Origin: Perkinsus marinus ATCC 50983
Lineage: Eukaryota > Perkinsozoa > Perkinsida > Perkinsidae
Reading direction: 5' to 3'
DNA: 48,200 nucleotides
NCBI RefSeq assembly: GCF_000006405.1
Contig: NW_003200804.1
Coordinates: 1 to 48,200 of the forward strand
The notes below the pieces were generated by a model. That model saw only the letters and a list, made by a program, of their open reading frames with translations. It was not told the DNA's origin and made no database searches. Positions 31,231 through 43,800 of this stretch are shown one piece after another; position 1 is the stretch's first letter; each line of letters opens with the position of its first letter. The position numbers were made by a program, and so were the translations under genes.

Positions 31231-32361
31231 CTATCGTCCAAATTGACGGACCCCTCTGGAGAGGCCTTCGTAACTGCTCTTTGCGAATTGATGTGCTGAT
31301 CTCGACCTGGCGACGAACGGCGGAAGGTCGTGATGCTCCCCGGATGATGGTACTCGAACTGAGATGGACCGCAATGGTCAACCCCATCGAGTTAACAGTC
31401 GGGAAACAGTGTTTGCCGGGGCTTACCGAGTTCGGTCGATGTTTGGCCACGACTAATGAAGGGATTAGTGACGGTATTGCTAACAATGACTTCGGACTCT
31501 ATGCCTGATATGGGAATACGGAGGAAGGACCAAGGTACGACTTTAGTACCAACAACCTCCTCAAGACGCATCCAACAATCACCAAAATGGACGAGATGAG
31601 CTGCCAGAGAGACTATCTGCAACAGACCTGTAAGCAGGAACTTCTCGGCCGGGTCTGAAAAACTATAATATGCATGAGTTCGCACCACGCGGTGGGGTAC
31701 TACCTATGGTGCTCGCCGCCTTGTCGGTTTTATCCACAGTTCCAGCCCATAACATTGTGCGTGTCTTAGTAAGCTCTACATTGAGCCTCATGACAGCCTG
31801 CTTCACCCAACTGGAACTGTCTAGCTGCTGTGCTGTAGTAATATCGATGTTAGACCTGACGCCACAATAGTGTTCAGCGATACCCTGTACCCCAGTCCTA
31901 CTCAGATATCTTTATGGCTCCCAGTAGCTCCTCCATCCTCACGATGAGGTCACCAGCTACAGCAGCCCCCTCCCTGCCGAGCCGACAGTCCTTGGCCGGT
32001 CCTGCCACTGCTAACGCAGCATATGACAGATCCACCTGGGAAGCGGACGACAGCGATGATGAACTCAGACTAGTCGCTTCGGCAGCTACCAAGGCATCAT
32101 TGACATTAGCTGAGTGGCCGCCTCGTCGCATAATATTATCTTGAAGTTTGCTCTGACGTAGCAAAGGCTTAGTTGCAGGCGGGAAATGCACCTGTGCTGA
32201 GCATTAACAGGCGCAAGGTCTAGGGAGCTCACCAGTAAGTCAAGTGAGTGAGGATCTACTCCCTCTAGGGCTCCATCTCGAGGTATAGGAGACGAATAGG
32301 TTGCTATCTGTGGCTTCTCCTCCTCCTCCTCTCCGGTGGCTACAGAAATTGGGCGGCTCAT
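31231..32361 (-). CDS. Unrecognised 304-aa helical protein, five exons
   Basis: Exons 32361-32233, 32191-31943, 31884-31704, 31654-31427 and 31358-31231 join in phase. Introns are 41, 58, 49 and 68 bases, GT-AG, with good acceptors (TATAGTTTTTCAG, CGGTCCATCTCAG). The start MSRPISVATG is followed by a run of five Glu and a Pro/Ser stretch. Helical segments come next (LLRQSKLQDNIM...ALVAAEATSLSSSS; QAVMRLNVELTKTRTMLW; KFLLTGLLQIVSLAAHLVHF), then a basic, hydrophilic tail ending VRQFGR. There is no signal peptide. One hydrophobic patch (residues ~195-210) is moderate. No family recognised. If the second intron is retained, a shorter 140-aa product ending at 31898 would result. The ATG lies 13 bases after an AG acceptor (CGATGTAG). 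It is last in the tandem minus-strand array. Confidence 0.6.
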
Positions 32362-32529
32362 GCTACGGGAGTACCTACATCGAGGAAATCCCTCGACAAA
32401 GAGGGCACCTTTGAAAGACTGCAATACGTTGTCAATGCGAATGATAAGCGAGCAGTGATTAGGAGCATTTGTGACAGAGCCGAAGGTGATCTACTATTCG
32501 CAGCACGGAGACATGCAGATATAGGAGCC

Positions 32530-33420
32530 CTACGCTAAAGCACTCTGTCCTTCTGCTTTAACTCCATTGTTAGCATAGCAACGATTGGCCTTAACCACTG
32601 ACCGGACGGCGACGTCAACTGCTGTCTGCACTAGGTGCTTATGGGGCCCATCGAGAGCAGGGAGGAGCCGGAACGGTGGGGGCAACATCTGAGAGAGTAC
32701 CTTAACTGATGGGGGAATAGGAGAGCACTCACCACGAAGATCATCGCGAGGAAGACACCTGTGCAGACTATGGCTATTCGGTACAGTGCCACATGCCATA
32801 TGGCTAAGGAATCTCGACCTGAGCCAATTCATAATGGTATAAAGAATGGAGTGTTATATGCGAATTCCATCAGACTCTTCGGAAATATTACCCTCGTCAT
32901 CGTTCCTATTAGCCACGGCCACTACGAGCCATGATAGATATGCTAGAATCGGCCCCGACACCTTCTTAAGGGATCCACGATGTAGATAGGAAGCGATAGC
33001 AGCCAGCAGCACCTGGGATGGGGAATACCAACGCGTCATCGTGGTGTGGCGGGACATTACCATTTGTGTGGCGTAGGCGCTAATGCTACCACGGTTACTC
33101 TCGGCAGAGGCTAGCCCGAGGGCACTGCCCAGGAGGGTCCATGCGAAGAGGGGTGCTACACAATACACTGCACGGATCTGATGACAACTGGTTACCGGAG
33201 AACTGTTGGGGGGTTAGGCAATACTACCGCGCCACCCTTGGGCAGCAACTGTAATATCATGAGGCCAGGCAGCAGGCCCCAGAGGGCGTAACTAACAACA
33301 ATGATGGAGGCGTCATCCTCCAACACCCCTTCCCTTTACTTACGCATCAATGGCGTCATCCCTCCCCTCCCATACTGTATACAGTAGTGTTGATACCAAC
33401 ATCATCATAGCAATACGCAT
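32530..33420 (-). CDS. Unrecognised polytopic membrane protein, 217 aa, five exons
   Basis: Exons 33420-33344, 33291-33236, 33167-32892, 32818-32733 and 32688-32530 join in phase. Introns are 52, 68, 73 and 44 bases, GT-AG; donors GTAAGT and GTGAGT are strong. Hydrophobic segments: the start MRIAMMMLVSTLLYTVW; YALWGLLPGLMILQLL; CVAPLFAWTLLGSALGLA; VSGPILAYLSWLVVAVA; WHVALYRIAIVCTGVFLAMIFV. That makes about five membrane spans, with a soluble tail ending GQSALA. The second donor (AAGG|GTGGCG) was chosen by phase and is the weakest. No family recognised. The start is 59 bases past the stop of the upstream membrane-protein gene, after an AG acceptor (CTCGGACAG), as for trans-spliced tandem genes. 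Confidence 0.6.
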
Positions 33421-33478
33421 TGTAAAGTACCTGTCCGAGTGATATTACTCATCACCACCTCAGCTCATAATCATCATC

Positions 33479-35280
33479 CTACAGTGCACTCTCCGCTTCA
33501 GAGCGATCTTTAAACCATTGCCGAGGCGATACCACCCCCTTCCATTGAAATGCGGTATTCCTGTGATGACCCACATGGGACAAGCACTCGAGGAGGAGAA
33601 GAAGGAGCATTACCTTGCTAGCATCTTAATCATTACTTTGAAGGAGCCCATAGTCGAGGCAACATACTGGGTTGTGGCCATGCGAACACGTCTCATTGCT
33701 CTTACCTATCAAGGGCTCAACAACCCACAAGGAGCGCTGTATTGTTCTCTCACGAATCTCGCCATCTCGATGACAGCAGCTTGTAGTGCGAAGGCATCAG
33801 CAGCTGAGCTCTTATAGCCCTGCGTGATGTGAGCACTCATACTAGACTGTATGAGATCAGTCAACAACTCCTCACTTGGCAACGAATCTACAGGTAATAC
33901 TTCAGAGGCATACTCCACGACTAGATGCTTACTCTCGGAGACCGTAGCGACGACACTAGTGAACTTGAGCATGAAGGAGGCAGTGACCAGCCCTCCACAG
34001 GCGGCTGGGAATGACAGAGGCTTTCCACTACGGGGTGGGTGTATCTGAAGAGGCCTCCTTGACCGAAGGATAAGGTACAACGACTTCCCCACCGTTTGAG
34101 CGAGCGTGACCAAATTCCCAAAGCAAGCCGCCTGTAGATGGGTCACCTGAATGAACGCGCTTAATTGTAATAGAGATAGCCGTTAGTGATACACGCAGAG
34201 CTCCCTCATCATCAGCCTGCTTCCAGGCCTGGTAGAGAGTCTTCTGGCATACCGCTGAGGCTGCTCGAGCTAGATCATAGTCCTAGGAGGTAGCAGTGAG
34301 ATGCCGCACCCAGGGATCGAACCCACCTCCTGGACTTCAGAGGGCGACATCAAGGTGTTGCAGAGGGTGTGAAAGTAAGTGAGCAATGCCGAATCGGCCT
34401 CCGCCAAAGACATCTTGCTTGATCCACACAGTCTACTGCTTCTACACCGTATCTGCTTATACGATAATGTTGTAGCGCCTATAACCAACAACTCACTAAA
34501 GACAACATACACGTGACCCCGAAGGTGACCACGGAGGCTGCTATACTCGCCAGCATGCAGCGACCGATCTCGGAGTAGATCGACGTCATCCCGCCGTATC
34601 TGGTAGTACGCAATCCACTCCTTTAACAATCGCTTACTCACATTGGCACAGTGCAGACCATAAGTGCTCCCAAGGGGACACTGTACACTTCATTTATCTG
34701 AGACCAGCGAGCGATGATGGCCCATAACGAGGGCCGCACGGCGTAACGTACAGGCTTCACAGTATAAGCAAAGGCATGCAGGACCATAAGGGGTAGGGCC
34801 CAGACAGATCCTATATATGAGTTGTATCTAGGCAATAGAAATAGTAACTGCTCAGGTCGAGAGGCAATCGAAGCCTTACTCAGCCGAGACGGCATCGAAC
34901 ACTGCTCTGATTGCTAGTGTCCACATAGCAACGAGAAAGAGGGATATCATGGAAGCATTAATGACCTACAACATTGAAGAAGTTGTGCACACGCATTATG
35001 GGGAATGGTACAGTTCTATCCCACCTTCATCGAGTTCTTCCCTGCATTACATAAGCAATCCCCAGCGGCCAAGACCACCGTCATAAGGGCTAAGGCCGCT
35101 ATGTCGGGGCCGAACCAACGCGCAACAGGCGGTACAAAAGAGAACACCTGAGGAGGACAGCATTCCCAGGTAGGGGAGGACTACGAGTATTACTGATAAT
35201 AGGATGGTTGATATAACGAAGGACAGCATGTAAAATGTACATGGGTAATCAAGGAAACGTCGGGCAAGTCGGATGTTCAT
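33479..35280 (-). CDS. Unrecognised polytopic membrane protein, 382 aa, ten exons
   Basis: Exons 35280-35194, 35147-35025, 34965-34880, 34827-34642, 34599-34497, 34452-34323, 34269-34193, 34146-33754, 33705-33614 and 33560-33479 join in phase to a TAG. The nine introns are 42-59 bases. Roughly six membrane spans fill the first half (FYMLSFVISTILLS; DIAALALMTVVLAAG; MISLFLVAMWTLAI; SVWALPLMVLHAFAY; GALMVCTVPI; MLASIAASVVTFGVTCML). The second half is soluble and helical (EADSALLTYFHTLCNTL; AVCQKTLYQAWKQADDEGAL; SEELLTDLIQSSMSAH) and ends SEAESAL. Six spans followed by a helical domain recalls the nuclear-pore anchor NDC1, but I see no specific signature, so this is topology only. The intron after exon 6 uses a weak donor (GTGG|GTTCGA). 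A further in-frame 48-base GT-AG stretch lies inside exon 8. Confidence 0.6.
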
Positions 35281-35689
35281 TGTTACTATAGTACTACGAA
35301 AGCCACCTCGCCGACCGATTCCCCAGCTCTCAAACACGACGACCGAACAGGGTTGGAAAAAGTTATAACATCATTCGTTCAGTCCCATGAGCTCCACGGA
35401 CGACGCCCTGCTCGGATAAGCGCTTGACACAATACGGTAGTCTAGTGAACATAACAGTGAGACTCACGACACTCCCAGAGAGGCCTCGATAGGTCTTCTC
35501 ACGATGAGGTATACCACCACCGGCGGCGGTAGGGACATAGGGTCGTGAGAGTGGTCACACGTCACCCCGCCTGGGTGGGGAACCCCACTCCTGTTACTCT
35601 CAACACAACTCGATAGCAAGCCGATACCCAGAACGTCACCATAAAAGTAATATTAACCCAACATCCGCTGTAGGGTAGCTGCATGATGA
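35281..35689. other. Spacer between tandem genes, nothing recognised
   Basis: About 400 bases between the end of the RRM gene and the start of the membrane-protein gene. No frame or motif of note. Confidence 0.5.
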
Positions 35690-37639
35690 TCACTTCCGAG
35701 CGTAGGATATCTTCACCAACTGCCCCTCCATAGTGTAGTCACCTCTAGCATTCTTGGCCATAGTGGCCTGGAACTCGCTACTGAAGTCTATGAACCCGAC
35801 CTACAACAACGATAGATGCAGTCAAGACGGCTATGCACAAGCCTCGCGAGATTGCCCCCCGCCCGCCAGTAGTACTACCTGTCGTTCAGCTATCACACGT
35901 GTGCCCTCGAAGCCTGGATAGGACTTGAACACTGCTGTGAGCTTCTCAGGCGTGCACCTCGGGGGTAGATTCTCCACGAAAAGTGTCCTACCAAGAGGTG
36001 TGAGGCGACATCCCATTACTTCTCCCTCACTTATTAGGAACGTTAGAATGCTGCACAACCTTGGGTGCCGACACTGCGGTGTTGAAGAAATCCTCTGCCG
36101 TAGTAAGCTTCTGAAGGAAATGGCATCCCCAACGGTGTAGTCAGCCAGGCGACCCACCTTCTGTTGAGCAGGTTGTTGTTGCTGTCCAATATTAAAAGGC
36201 ATACCTAAGGAGGAGGAGGAGGGGGCGAAGTATTACGGGAACTCACGAGCCCCTGATGCATCCCACCTTGGAAGCCCGAGGGCATGCCTGTAAAGTTAGG
36301 AGGTGTAGGTTGCTGCATACCACCCTGAGAAGGATGAGCATTAGCCGTAGACAAGTGATGCCTCCCCCACCCACCGGCATAGGCCCTCCAGGTACAGCAG
36401 CTTTCGCCGCTGCTGCTGCCGCTGCTGCTGCAGCCCTACAATGAGTCCCCATAGCCGTAATACCCCCGACAATCGACCTACGCTTGAGCTGCCGCTTCGG
36501 GCTGCAGCTTAGCCTGTGCTGCCGCTCTCATCTCCCTCAACTTCTCCTTATCCCGACGGACGTATGTACCTACGATATACTATAGACCCATACAATCACA
36601 CTTTACTACCTTCCTTTTTGGCAATCGCGTCAGACTTAGTCTTGGCGTACGACACCCGCATGTTCTTGCTGTACCTTGACCGAGGGACACTAGGCTCACC
36701 CAGAAGGCCTCCATCGCCCTCTTACAGACTGTGGCCTTGCAGCTTCTTCATCGCTGATGATGACTCCTTTTTCGACGAAAAAACAACAAACACCTGTAGG
36801 CAACATAACCCTACAAGAACGACTACTCAGGATGAAGAACAGTATTGCTATGAGTACGGTGAAGATGCAGGAGCAGCCACGACCATTATTACCTGACCCC
36901 TCCGCCGGAGTGACCGCATCGCAATACAGTCTATTACAGTACCACAGGGCTTACATAGCTGAGATGGAAGCATATTAGAGGAAATCTTTGTACTTCATCA
37001 GACCTCGAGGATCGACTTCTTCAGCTCTTCCGGTTTGACCCGATCATTGAGGTTGTTGATATAGAGGGTCTCGTTAGGAGGGAAGTCGTCTGGAGGCCTC
37101 TCATGAGGATCCTATCATGCACTCCAACATGACCTTATCAATGTGATACGAGACACTACATGAGCTAGCCGCTCAGCCAGGGGTATCTTGGCCATCTCGG
37201 GTGAAGCTGATCCCGCTATGTTCTGCCCCTGCTGCCCGCTCTGGGGAGGTGCGAAGCCACCAGGCATGGGCATCATATTAGCGAATCCAGGAGGTGGAGG
37301 CATGTTGCCGAACGCCCCACCTGGTGGGGGCATAGGTAGCATACCACCAGGTCCTCCAGGGAAGCTAGGAAGTCCTAGAATGCGTAGATCGGTGGAAAAA
37401 CGAGAAGTTACTATACCTGCTGGTGGGGGCGGCATCATCCCTCCAGGCATACCCATTGGGGGCATAGGAAGGCCCCCTGGGGGCGGAGCAGGACTCTGAG
37501 ACAATGGCGAGTTTAACCGATAATGGTCCATATCAGAGCCCCATAGTACCTTCCCACTAGACCCTTGCGGCATACCCATGAAGGGTGGTGTGGGCATCCC
37601 AAGTGAAGGTTGTTGTTGTTGAGGTGGGACCCCTGACAT
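35690..37639 (-). CDS. U1A/U2B''-type spliceosomal protein with two RRMs and a long Pro/Met/Gly N-terminus
   Basis: Two RRMs are seen across about 14 short exons. RRM1: NETLYINNLNDRVKPEELKKS, then CGTVIDCIAMRSLRRRGQ, FVVFSSKKESSSAMKKLQG and MRVSYAKTKSDAIAKKEG, followed by TYVRRDKEK. This is the U1A/U2B''/SNF pattern, including the YAKT-SD-IAK stretch. After a poly-Ala and GGMQQPTPPNF-type linker, RRM2 has TLFVENLPPRCTPEKL, SYPGFEGTRVIAER, GFIDFSSEFQATMAKNARG and VKISYARK at the stop. Such proteins bind U1 or U2 snRNA stem-loops in the nucleus. Oddity: about 110 residues of Pro/Met/Gly-rich sequence (start MSGVPPQQQQPSLG, 37639) precede RRM1, where relatives have almost none; it splices in phase into RRM1 (GCTCAT|GTAGTG...GATAG|GATCCT). 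One junction in the linker (near 36195-36240) does not keep phase with its obvious sites and is unresolved. Confidence 0.85.
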
Positions 37640-37844
37640 TTGCAAAGTATAGCCCCTCTGTCCAGTGTCTGCTCAGCCCAGCACCCAGTCTCCTACTATA
37701 CCCTGTCTCAACGACTGAACCCTACACAATTGAGTATAGCAGTGATAGAAACCTATATAGCGTGAAGTAGAGAGCACAATCGGAGCTCTCTTGGTAAATA
37801 CGTTAACGACCTTCACAACACCAGTGGTCGACCTCCTATATAAA
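37640..37844. other. Short spacer between RPA1 stop and the RRM gene start
   Basis: About 205 bases. An AG acceptor 19 bases before the RRM-gene ATG (ACTGGACAG) could take a spliced leader. Confidence 0.4.
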
Positions 37845-40800
37845 TCACGCGAAGACCTGATCGAACACAGCCCATGCGGTGATCAATACCACAGCTAGAC
37901 TCCCTACGAATTCCTTCTTCGGCTTCTTGACCTGAGTAGCCAGCTCATCCTTAGCAAGTCCCCGTACACTCTTGGGCATCTCCATACGTAGATCGAAGCA
38001 TCCAGTACCTACTCATATAGTAGGAGCGGCGGTTACACCTCTTCACTTACCAACACTGGCCTGCTTGCCGACGATGATGGACCCAGCTGGACTCTTTAAG
38101 GTATCATACTGTGCATTGTTACAGGCCTGAGCATGATGACAGCTCACGCATAGCCTACTACGGATGAAGCCTGCCCTACCTTAGTTAGGAAGTTAACACT
38201 AGTTTCGAATGTCATCTGCAGCCATGGGGATGCGTGAGCCTCCATACCTCTACGGCTGAAGGGACGGAACCTGGAAGGGAGGAATATTACTGCTAGTAAA
38301 CACAAGCGAATACTATCACTACCCTCCATGATGAGTCATGTAGTCAGAGATGAGCATCAAATGCCTGGGGTCGACACCGATACCATAGTGACCGAACACT
38401 CGGAGCACCTCTTGAACTATAGCCGCACGTGCTGCCTGCAAGGGGAACAACGATTTACCATACCATAATTGCCCGAACGCTGCTACCTCTACACCGTACC
38501 GATCCAAGATAAGACCAATATCATTGGTGACTATGCGGTCATGGTCGATGCCATCAAGGCCCCATGCAATATCGAGGTTAACACCTACGAGGATGGTTAT
38601 AAACTGCTACTAACCATAGGGCGAGGGAGGCTCACCTTCAGTCTCAATCGTGACCTTATCAGACTGACCAGGACGGGGCTCCACCACATGGACGCTGGTG
38701 ATGCCAGGGGTCTGCTGGATGTATAGATCAGAGCAAAGATCTGCGACAGCCTCCAGGATGAGAATCTTCCGAGAGATGCCCTGGGAGAGCTCAAGTGGTC
38801 GGGAACGGAGAACAAACCTAAACGACGACATAGGATAATCATCGATGCACTCACTGTATAACAGAAACAAGAGACTCACTTCGGGCCGTATAGACGTCCA
38901 GACTTGTTGAAGATGACTTCAGTAGAGTTCTTAGTCTTGGAGACCTGATACTCCTCGGCAGTAGTCTGCCCTCCGAGAGCAGGTCTAAAAATACCAACGC
39001 TTACGGCACCGCCACCACTATACGACTTTTTACCCTTGAGTGCCTTCCTCAGCTGCGGGGGTCTCGTTGTCCTCCTCGGCCTCATCCTGAGATAATACCA
39101 CTTGCAACACGTCATACCACTCCTCTCCTACATCATCCTTCTTATCATCATCGCCTGCTGCTGCTGCGTCATCAACAAGATCATCATACTGTCCTTCATC
39201 AGCATCATCGGCATCTACACCCACAATCAATATACACAGAGAGCATCCCCTGCACGCCTACCGCTAGCAGCCTCCATCCTATCAAGCTCGGCCTCCCTCT
39301 CCTCATCGGTAGCTCGGGCACGCTGGGCTAGTGTACGAGTGACGTTCTGGCTTTCATCGCCTTGATCCTTCTGCTCAGCATTATTCTCATCCTCGGGAAT
39401 CTCATTGAACACATCAGCTGCTCCCTCCTCTTGCTGGGCCTTACGTGATGTGATCTGAAGAGAACCATGTCGATCCACGGAGGACCACAGAGGAACGCCT
39501 CACCGTAGAGGTGCTCTCAGATATCTTGATGAACTTCTTAAGATTTGAGTTGAGCTTATCTCGGAAGTCATGGTCCAGGAAGTGAGCAATGGCTGTCTGT
39601 GACAAGCTAGGATATGCTTTCTGGATCATAACGGGGTCAACCAGTTCAACCTGCCCGAGGGAAGCTTATAGAGCAGCATCGTAATGGCAGTGCATAGAGT
39701 GCTTACCACAAGCTCGTAGGTTCGCATAGTCTCCCCACTAGGCTGGGCGGCAGTTACCGACTCCAACACGTGGGTCGCCACTACAACGTCCTTCAGAGAC
39801 ACTCGTGTCATCTTACCCTAAACATAGTGGTGAATGGATGCTGATATTGACGTCAATCCATCAGTCATTACCTTGAGCTCCTCGGCAACCTTGAGGCCCC
39901 CAAGGACAGGGAATTCCATAGCAGGGGTTTCCAGGTGTCGAGATGCGGTCTGAGAATAGCCCAAAAACTATGTGATCCACAATGAGGTAAGATACCTACC
40001 TGCACAATCTCCCTCAGTCGAGGGATACCCAATGTGACGTTAACACCACCATGACCAGCAAGATGGAAGGTATTCAGGGTCATCTGGGTAGAGGGCTCTC
40101 CCATACCCTGACAAAGGAATACCACTTAACATTGCCTAACAGTAACAGACGAATCTCACCTGAGCGGCCAAGGTACCAACAGCTTCACCAGGATCCGCTA
40201 GAGTCCTGAAAATAGGTCTATAGTGAAGCACGAGGGATCACTGCTCAACCCACCTAGCGTATTTATGCATGATAACATCACGGAACTCTTCAGTGGGCAT
40301 CTTCTTCTCCAACTCCTCTGGTCTATGGGAGAGATACTCCGTCAATGCATTCTCCTCACGCTCGGACATAGCACCAGTGAACCTTGAGGCGGACAACATG
40401 GTACTTCAACACCAGCGCATAGTGGTAATAGCTCTCTTCATATGAGTCGAGGAGTAGTACCTCCATGGGGGTAGCATGCTGTTCATAGGAGGAGCCTTGC
40501 CTCCGTTCGTATGAGTATCCTTCACAACAAACGCGATATGCTCCTTCTCCTCGTCTCGCAGCTTATCGCTAGCATCAACCTGATTGCCACCATCGGACAA
40601 CAATACACGTATAGATTCCCTCACCTCCTTCACGAGTTCTTTGGTCCTCCGACCACTCTGAGGCTTCTCCGCCCACTTCCTATAAAGGGCCGGCAAGTTG
40701 CTCTCCATCTTAGCCTCCTCCTTAGCGACAGCAGCACTCTTGGCCATGAAGGCAGAGTTCTCATCCAACACATCGAATCTAACAACGCAAATATAATAGA

Positions 40801-43800
40801 AGTATTCCCAAGTCAGTGAGGTAACCTTACTGTTCCAAATGGCTGACCTTGGTCACATCCATACCGTCCTCACCATAGAGGAACTCGACGATCGATGAGT
40901 CAGTATCCCGAACAGTGTAGTCATAGTTGATAGTAATACCCTCCAAGTTCTTCACCAAACATCTTTGTAAGTATCCAGATCTATACACCAAGGCATTGGA
41001 TAAGAAGGAGAGGAACTTCCAGGCTGCTCACCTTGCTGTCTTCACAGCAGTATCAACAAGGCCCTCTCTACCAGCCATACAATGGTAGAAGAACTCTTGT
41101 GGTCGATATCCAGTCAGGAATCTAGACACAGCATACGAGACATTCAGACCTGCATTATAGATGCTCACCTGTCGGTAATGTAACCACCAGCTCTCGGGCC
41201 GATATCATACTGGGCAAAACTGGGAAGGAATCGCTGATTCCTCATACGAGGAGCACGATGTCCCTCCAGTTCCTGCTGGCCCAACATGGCGTCAATCATT
41301 GAGTGATTCACCTTCGAACCCTTAGCACCTACACAGCATCCATATGAGTAAGCATGTTATGAGATGACGTTACCTGTGCTGACCATAGCCGAGAAGCAGT
41401 TATCCGGGAATGGAGACACCTGGCCCTTAGGGAATAGGATGTCGATAAGTTCTGAAAACGCAGATATCTCGTCCATCCTAGTGAGTACACCAGCGCCTCG
41501 TTACTCCCCCAGTAATCCCTATTGGTAGACAGCATTGTCTCCTCTAGCTCCTCGAACATGGGATGTTGAACCTTGGGGTCTGCAGCATACAATTTGCCTG
41601 ATCATTCATACCACTCCCTCCCCAACCTCTCGAATATTCCATCAAGTACCTATCTCCTTCTGGAGTTTATGTAGAGTCTTGACATTAGCCTCCTCTGGAC
41701 TGTTCTCCTTCACCCAGTCTCTGATCTTATTCCAGGAGTCTTCCCTAGCCTTCCTCAACATCTGCAACCTTGCCTCGTCACCCTCAGGAGTGATTAGAAG
41801 ATCTCTCATAGCACAAGTGAAGCCATGGTACTGGAGGTAGAGGGTGAGCATCCTACCCATACCTGAGCGAAAGGAGGTACCCCCTTATCAATGACTACCA
41901 CCAACTTACCAGTGAGTAGTAGCCCAGCAGCCTTAGGGCCACATAGCTCATAGAAGAGATGTGTAAGACCATTGGCAGTAGCACCAAAGGATGCCTTATC
42001 CAGGACACCCTCTATGAGCTCAGTATCTCTAATAGTGACCATCTGCTCCTCCTTGTTACCATCACTGACACCACCCCAAAGATCGCCAGGGGTCTTGGCC
42101 TTAGCATGATGATTGAAACCATTGACGATGGCTTTATCCGTACTATGAGTAGCGAACTTGATAAGACTCTTGAGGAAGATGGTGATGACCTGCTTTCCTG
42201 TCCACAATGTCTGTGGCTTCACGATGACTGGAGGCTCCATGACAATTCTGAAGTCCTTGGGCACCCCAGCAGGTGTTGTAAGCTTGGTCACCTGACCTCT
42301 AGATTTAACACTACCAATACCCGAGGTATCGCCTTCTATAGCGGCTCGCATGGCAGTGTAGATGAGGTTCTGAACTTCAGTCTTCCTCATGAAGTGATCC
42401 CTTGCAGTAAGGAATACACCAGAGACAACATGATCCTGGATAAGACCACGAAGGGGCTTGCCAGAAGTAGGCCCCAGATACTGGTGATCGGCAGAGGCTA
42501 TATAGATGGCCTCAGCTCTGGCATTAGAGTCTTGAGGACAATGCAAGTTGATCTCATCACCATCGAAGTCAGCATTGAATGTGTTACAGTTGGAGTAATG
42601 CATTCGGATAGTCTTCTCCTTGCTGAGCACCTGACATGAGCTTTCAAACTACCTCAAAGGACCAGTCCCCACTACCTTCACGAACAAAGCCATAATGCCT
42701 GGCTTATGCAAGGTAGGCTGACGATTCACCAGCAGAGGATCACCATCCCTAACATGCCTGAGCACCACTCTAGGCTTCTTATCTGGGTTGGTACTCTGAT
42801 ATAGACTCCTAGCAATGGCCTTCCTTTGATGGGGTTGTCGACCCTTCAGTGACACCAGCTTGCCATCCGGGAACACTACAGCAGCTGCGCCTGGGTACTT
42901 ATCGGGACCATTCTCCACCAACGCCCGCAGGTAGTCTACGTTAAAGGAGTTAACCGGCTCGGGCACCGTCAGCTGTAGAGCCGCGAACATGGGGAGACCA
43001 ATCTGGTTAGTCTCCAGAGAGACATCCGGACTGATAACACTACGAGCAGCGTAGTTAACACGCTTGCCCATCATCTTCATTCTGAATAGGCCCTGCTTCC
43101 TCTCAAGAAGCTGTCGTACACCAAATGCCACGACCTTGTTCTGGGCCTTGCCGCTCTTAGCAGAATCTAGATAGTTATTTACGTTATTCTGCAAGTCAAT
43201 GAGTGCTGTTCCAAGAGTAGTCATAGGCCCTCTCTGTGGAGTGTTGTCAACAGGCTTCATAGTCTCATCCTCATCCGAAATAAGGTTCGGCAAGGCATCG
43301 CCAGCTGAAGATATCACACTGGACTCCACTGACACGAGCAACTTCATAACTCACCCTTTTCCCTGTCATTAGGGTTCTCTACAGCCTCCTGGTCAGTCTC
43401 GAGTAGCTGCTTGAGTAGTAGATTAGATTCAAGTATATTCTTCAGACAAACCGTTGAAGCCGGTAGGAATCCTTGGTTATCATCACTATCACCACCAAAA
43501 CGTAGAGGTCTCAGCTTGTTTGGAGGGACCACTATATTCTGCATGAAGAAAATGTCTTCACCACGACCCACAGAGGCTGGGAATAGGAACTCCAAAATCT
43601 CCCTCTCCTCACACCAGAGCTTGTGAAGGAGGTTGCGCACCTGCGTTCGAGATCGGTCACATAGTATTACTCAATATAGCTGTACGTAGGTGGGAGTGAC
43701 AAACTTCTCTGCGGCCTTCCCTCGAAGTTTCCGGAAGATCTTGTTGTATCCATCAACACCTAGAAGTTCACAATCCACCGACCGTCACTCTTGTCGTCAA

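Noticed and set aside
31055-31486. 143-codon minus-strand frame
   Set aside because: It overlaps, in another frame, the last two exons of the gene at 31231-32361, which fit splice phase; its start is not ATG.
34290-34345. tRNA/SINE-like GGTTCGATCCC on the minus strand
   Set aside because: It falls in a phase-consistent 53-base intron of a protein gene and has no acceptor-stem partner; coincidence.
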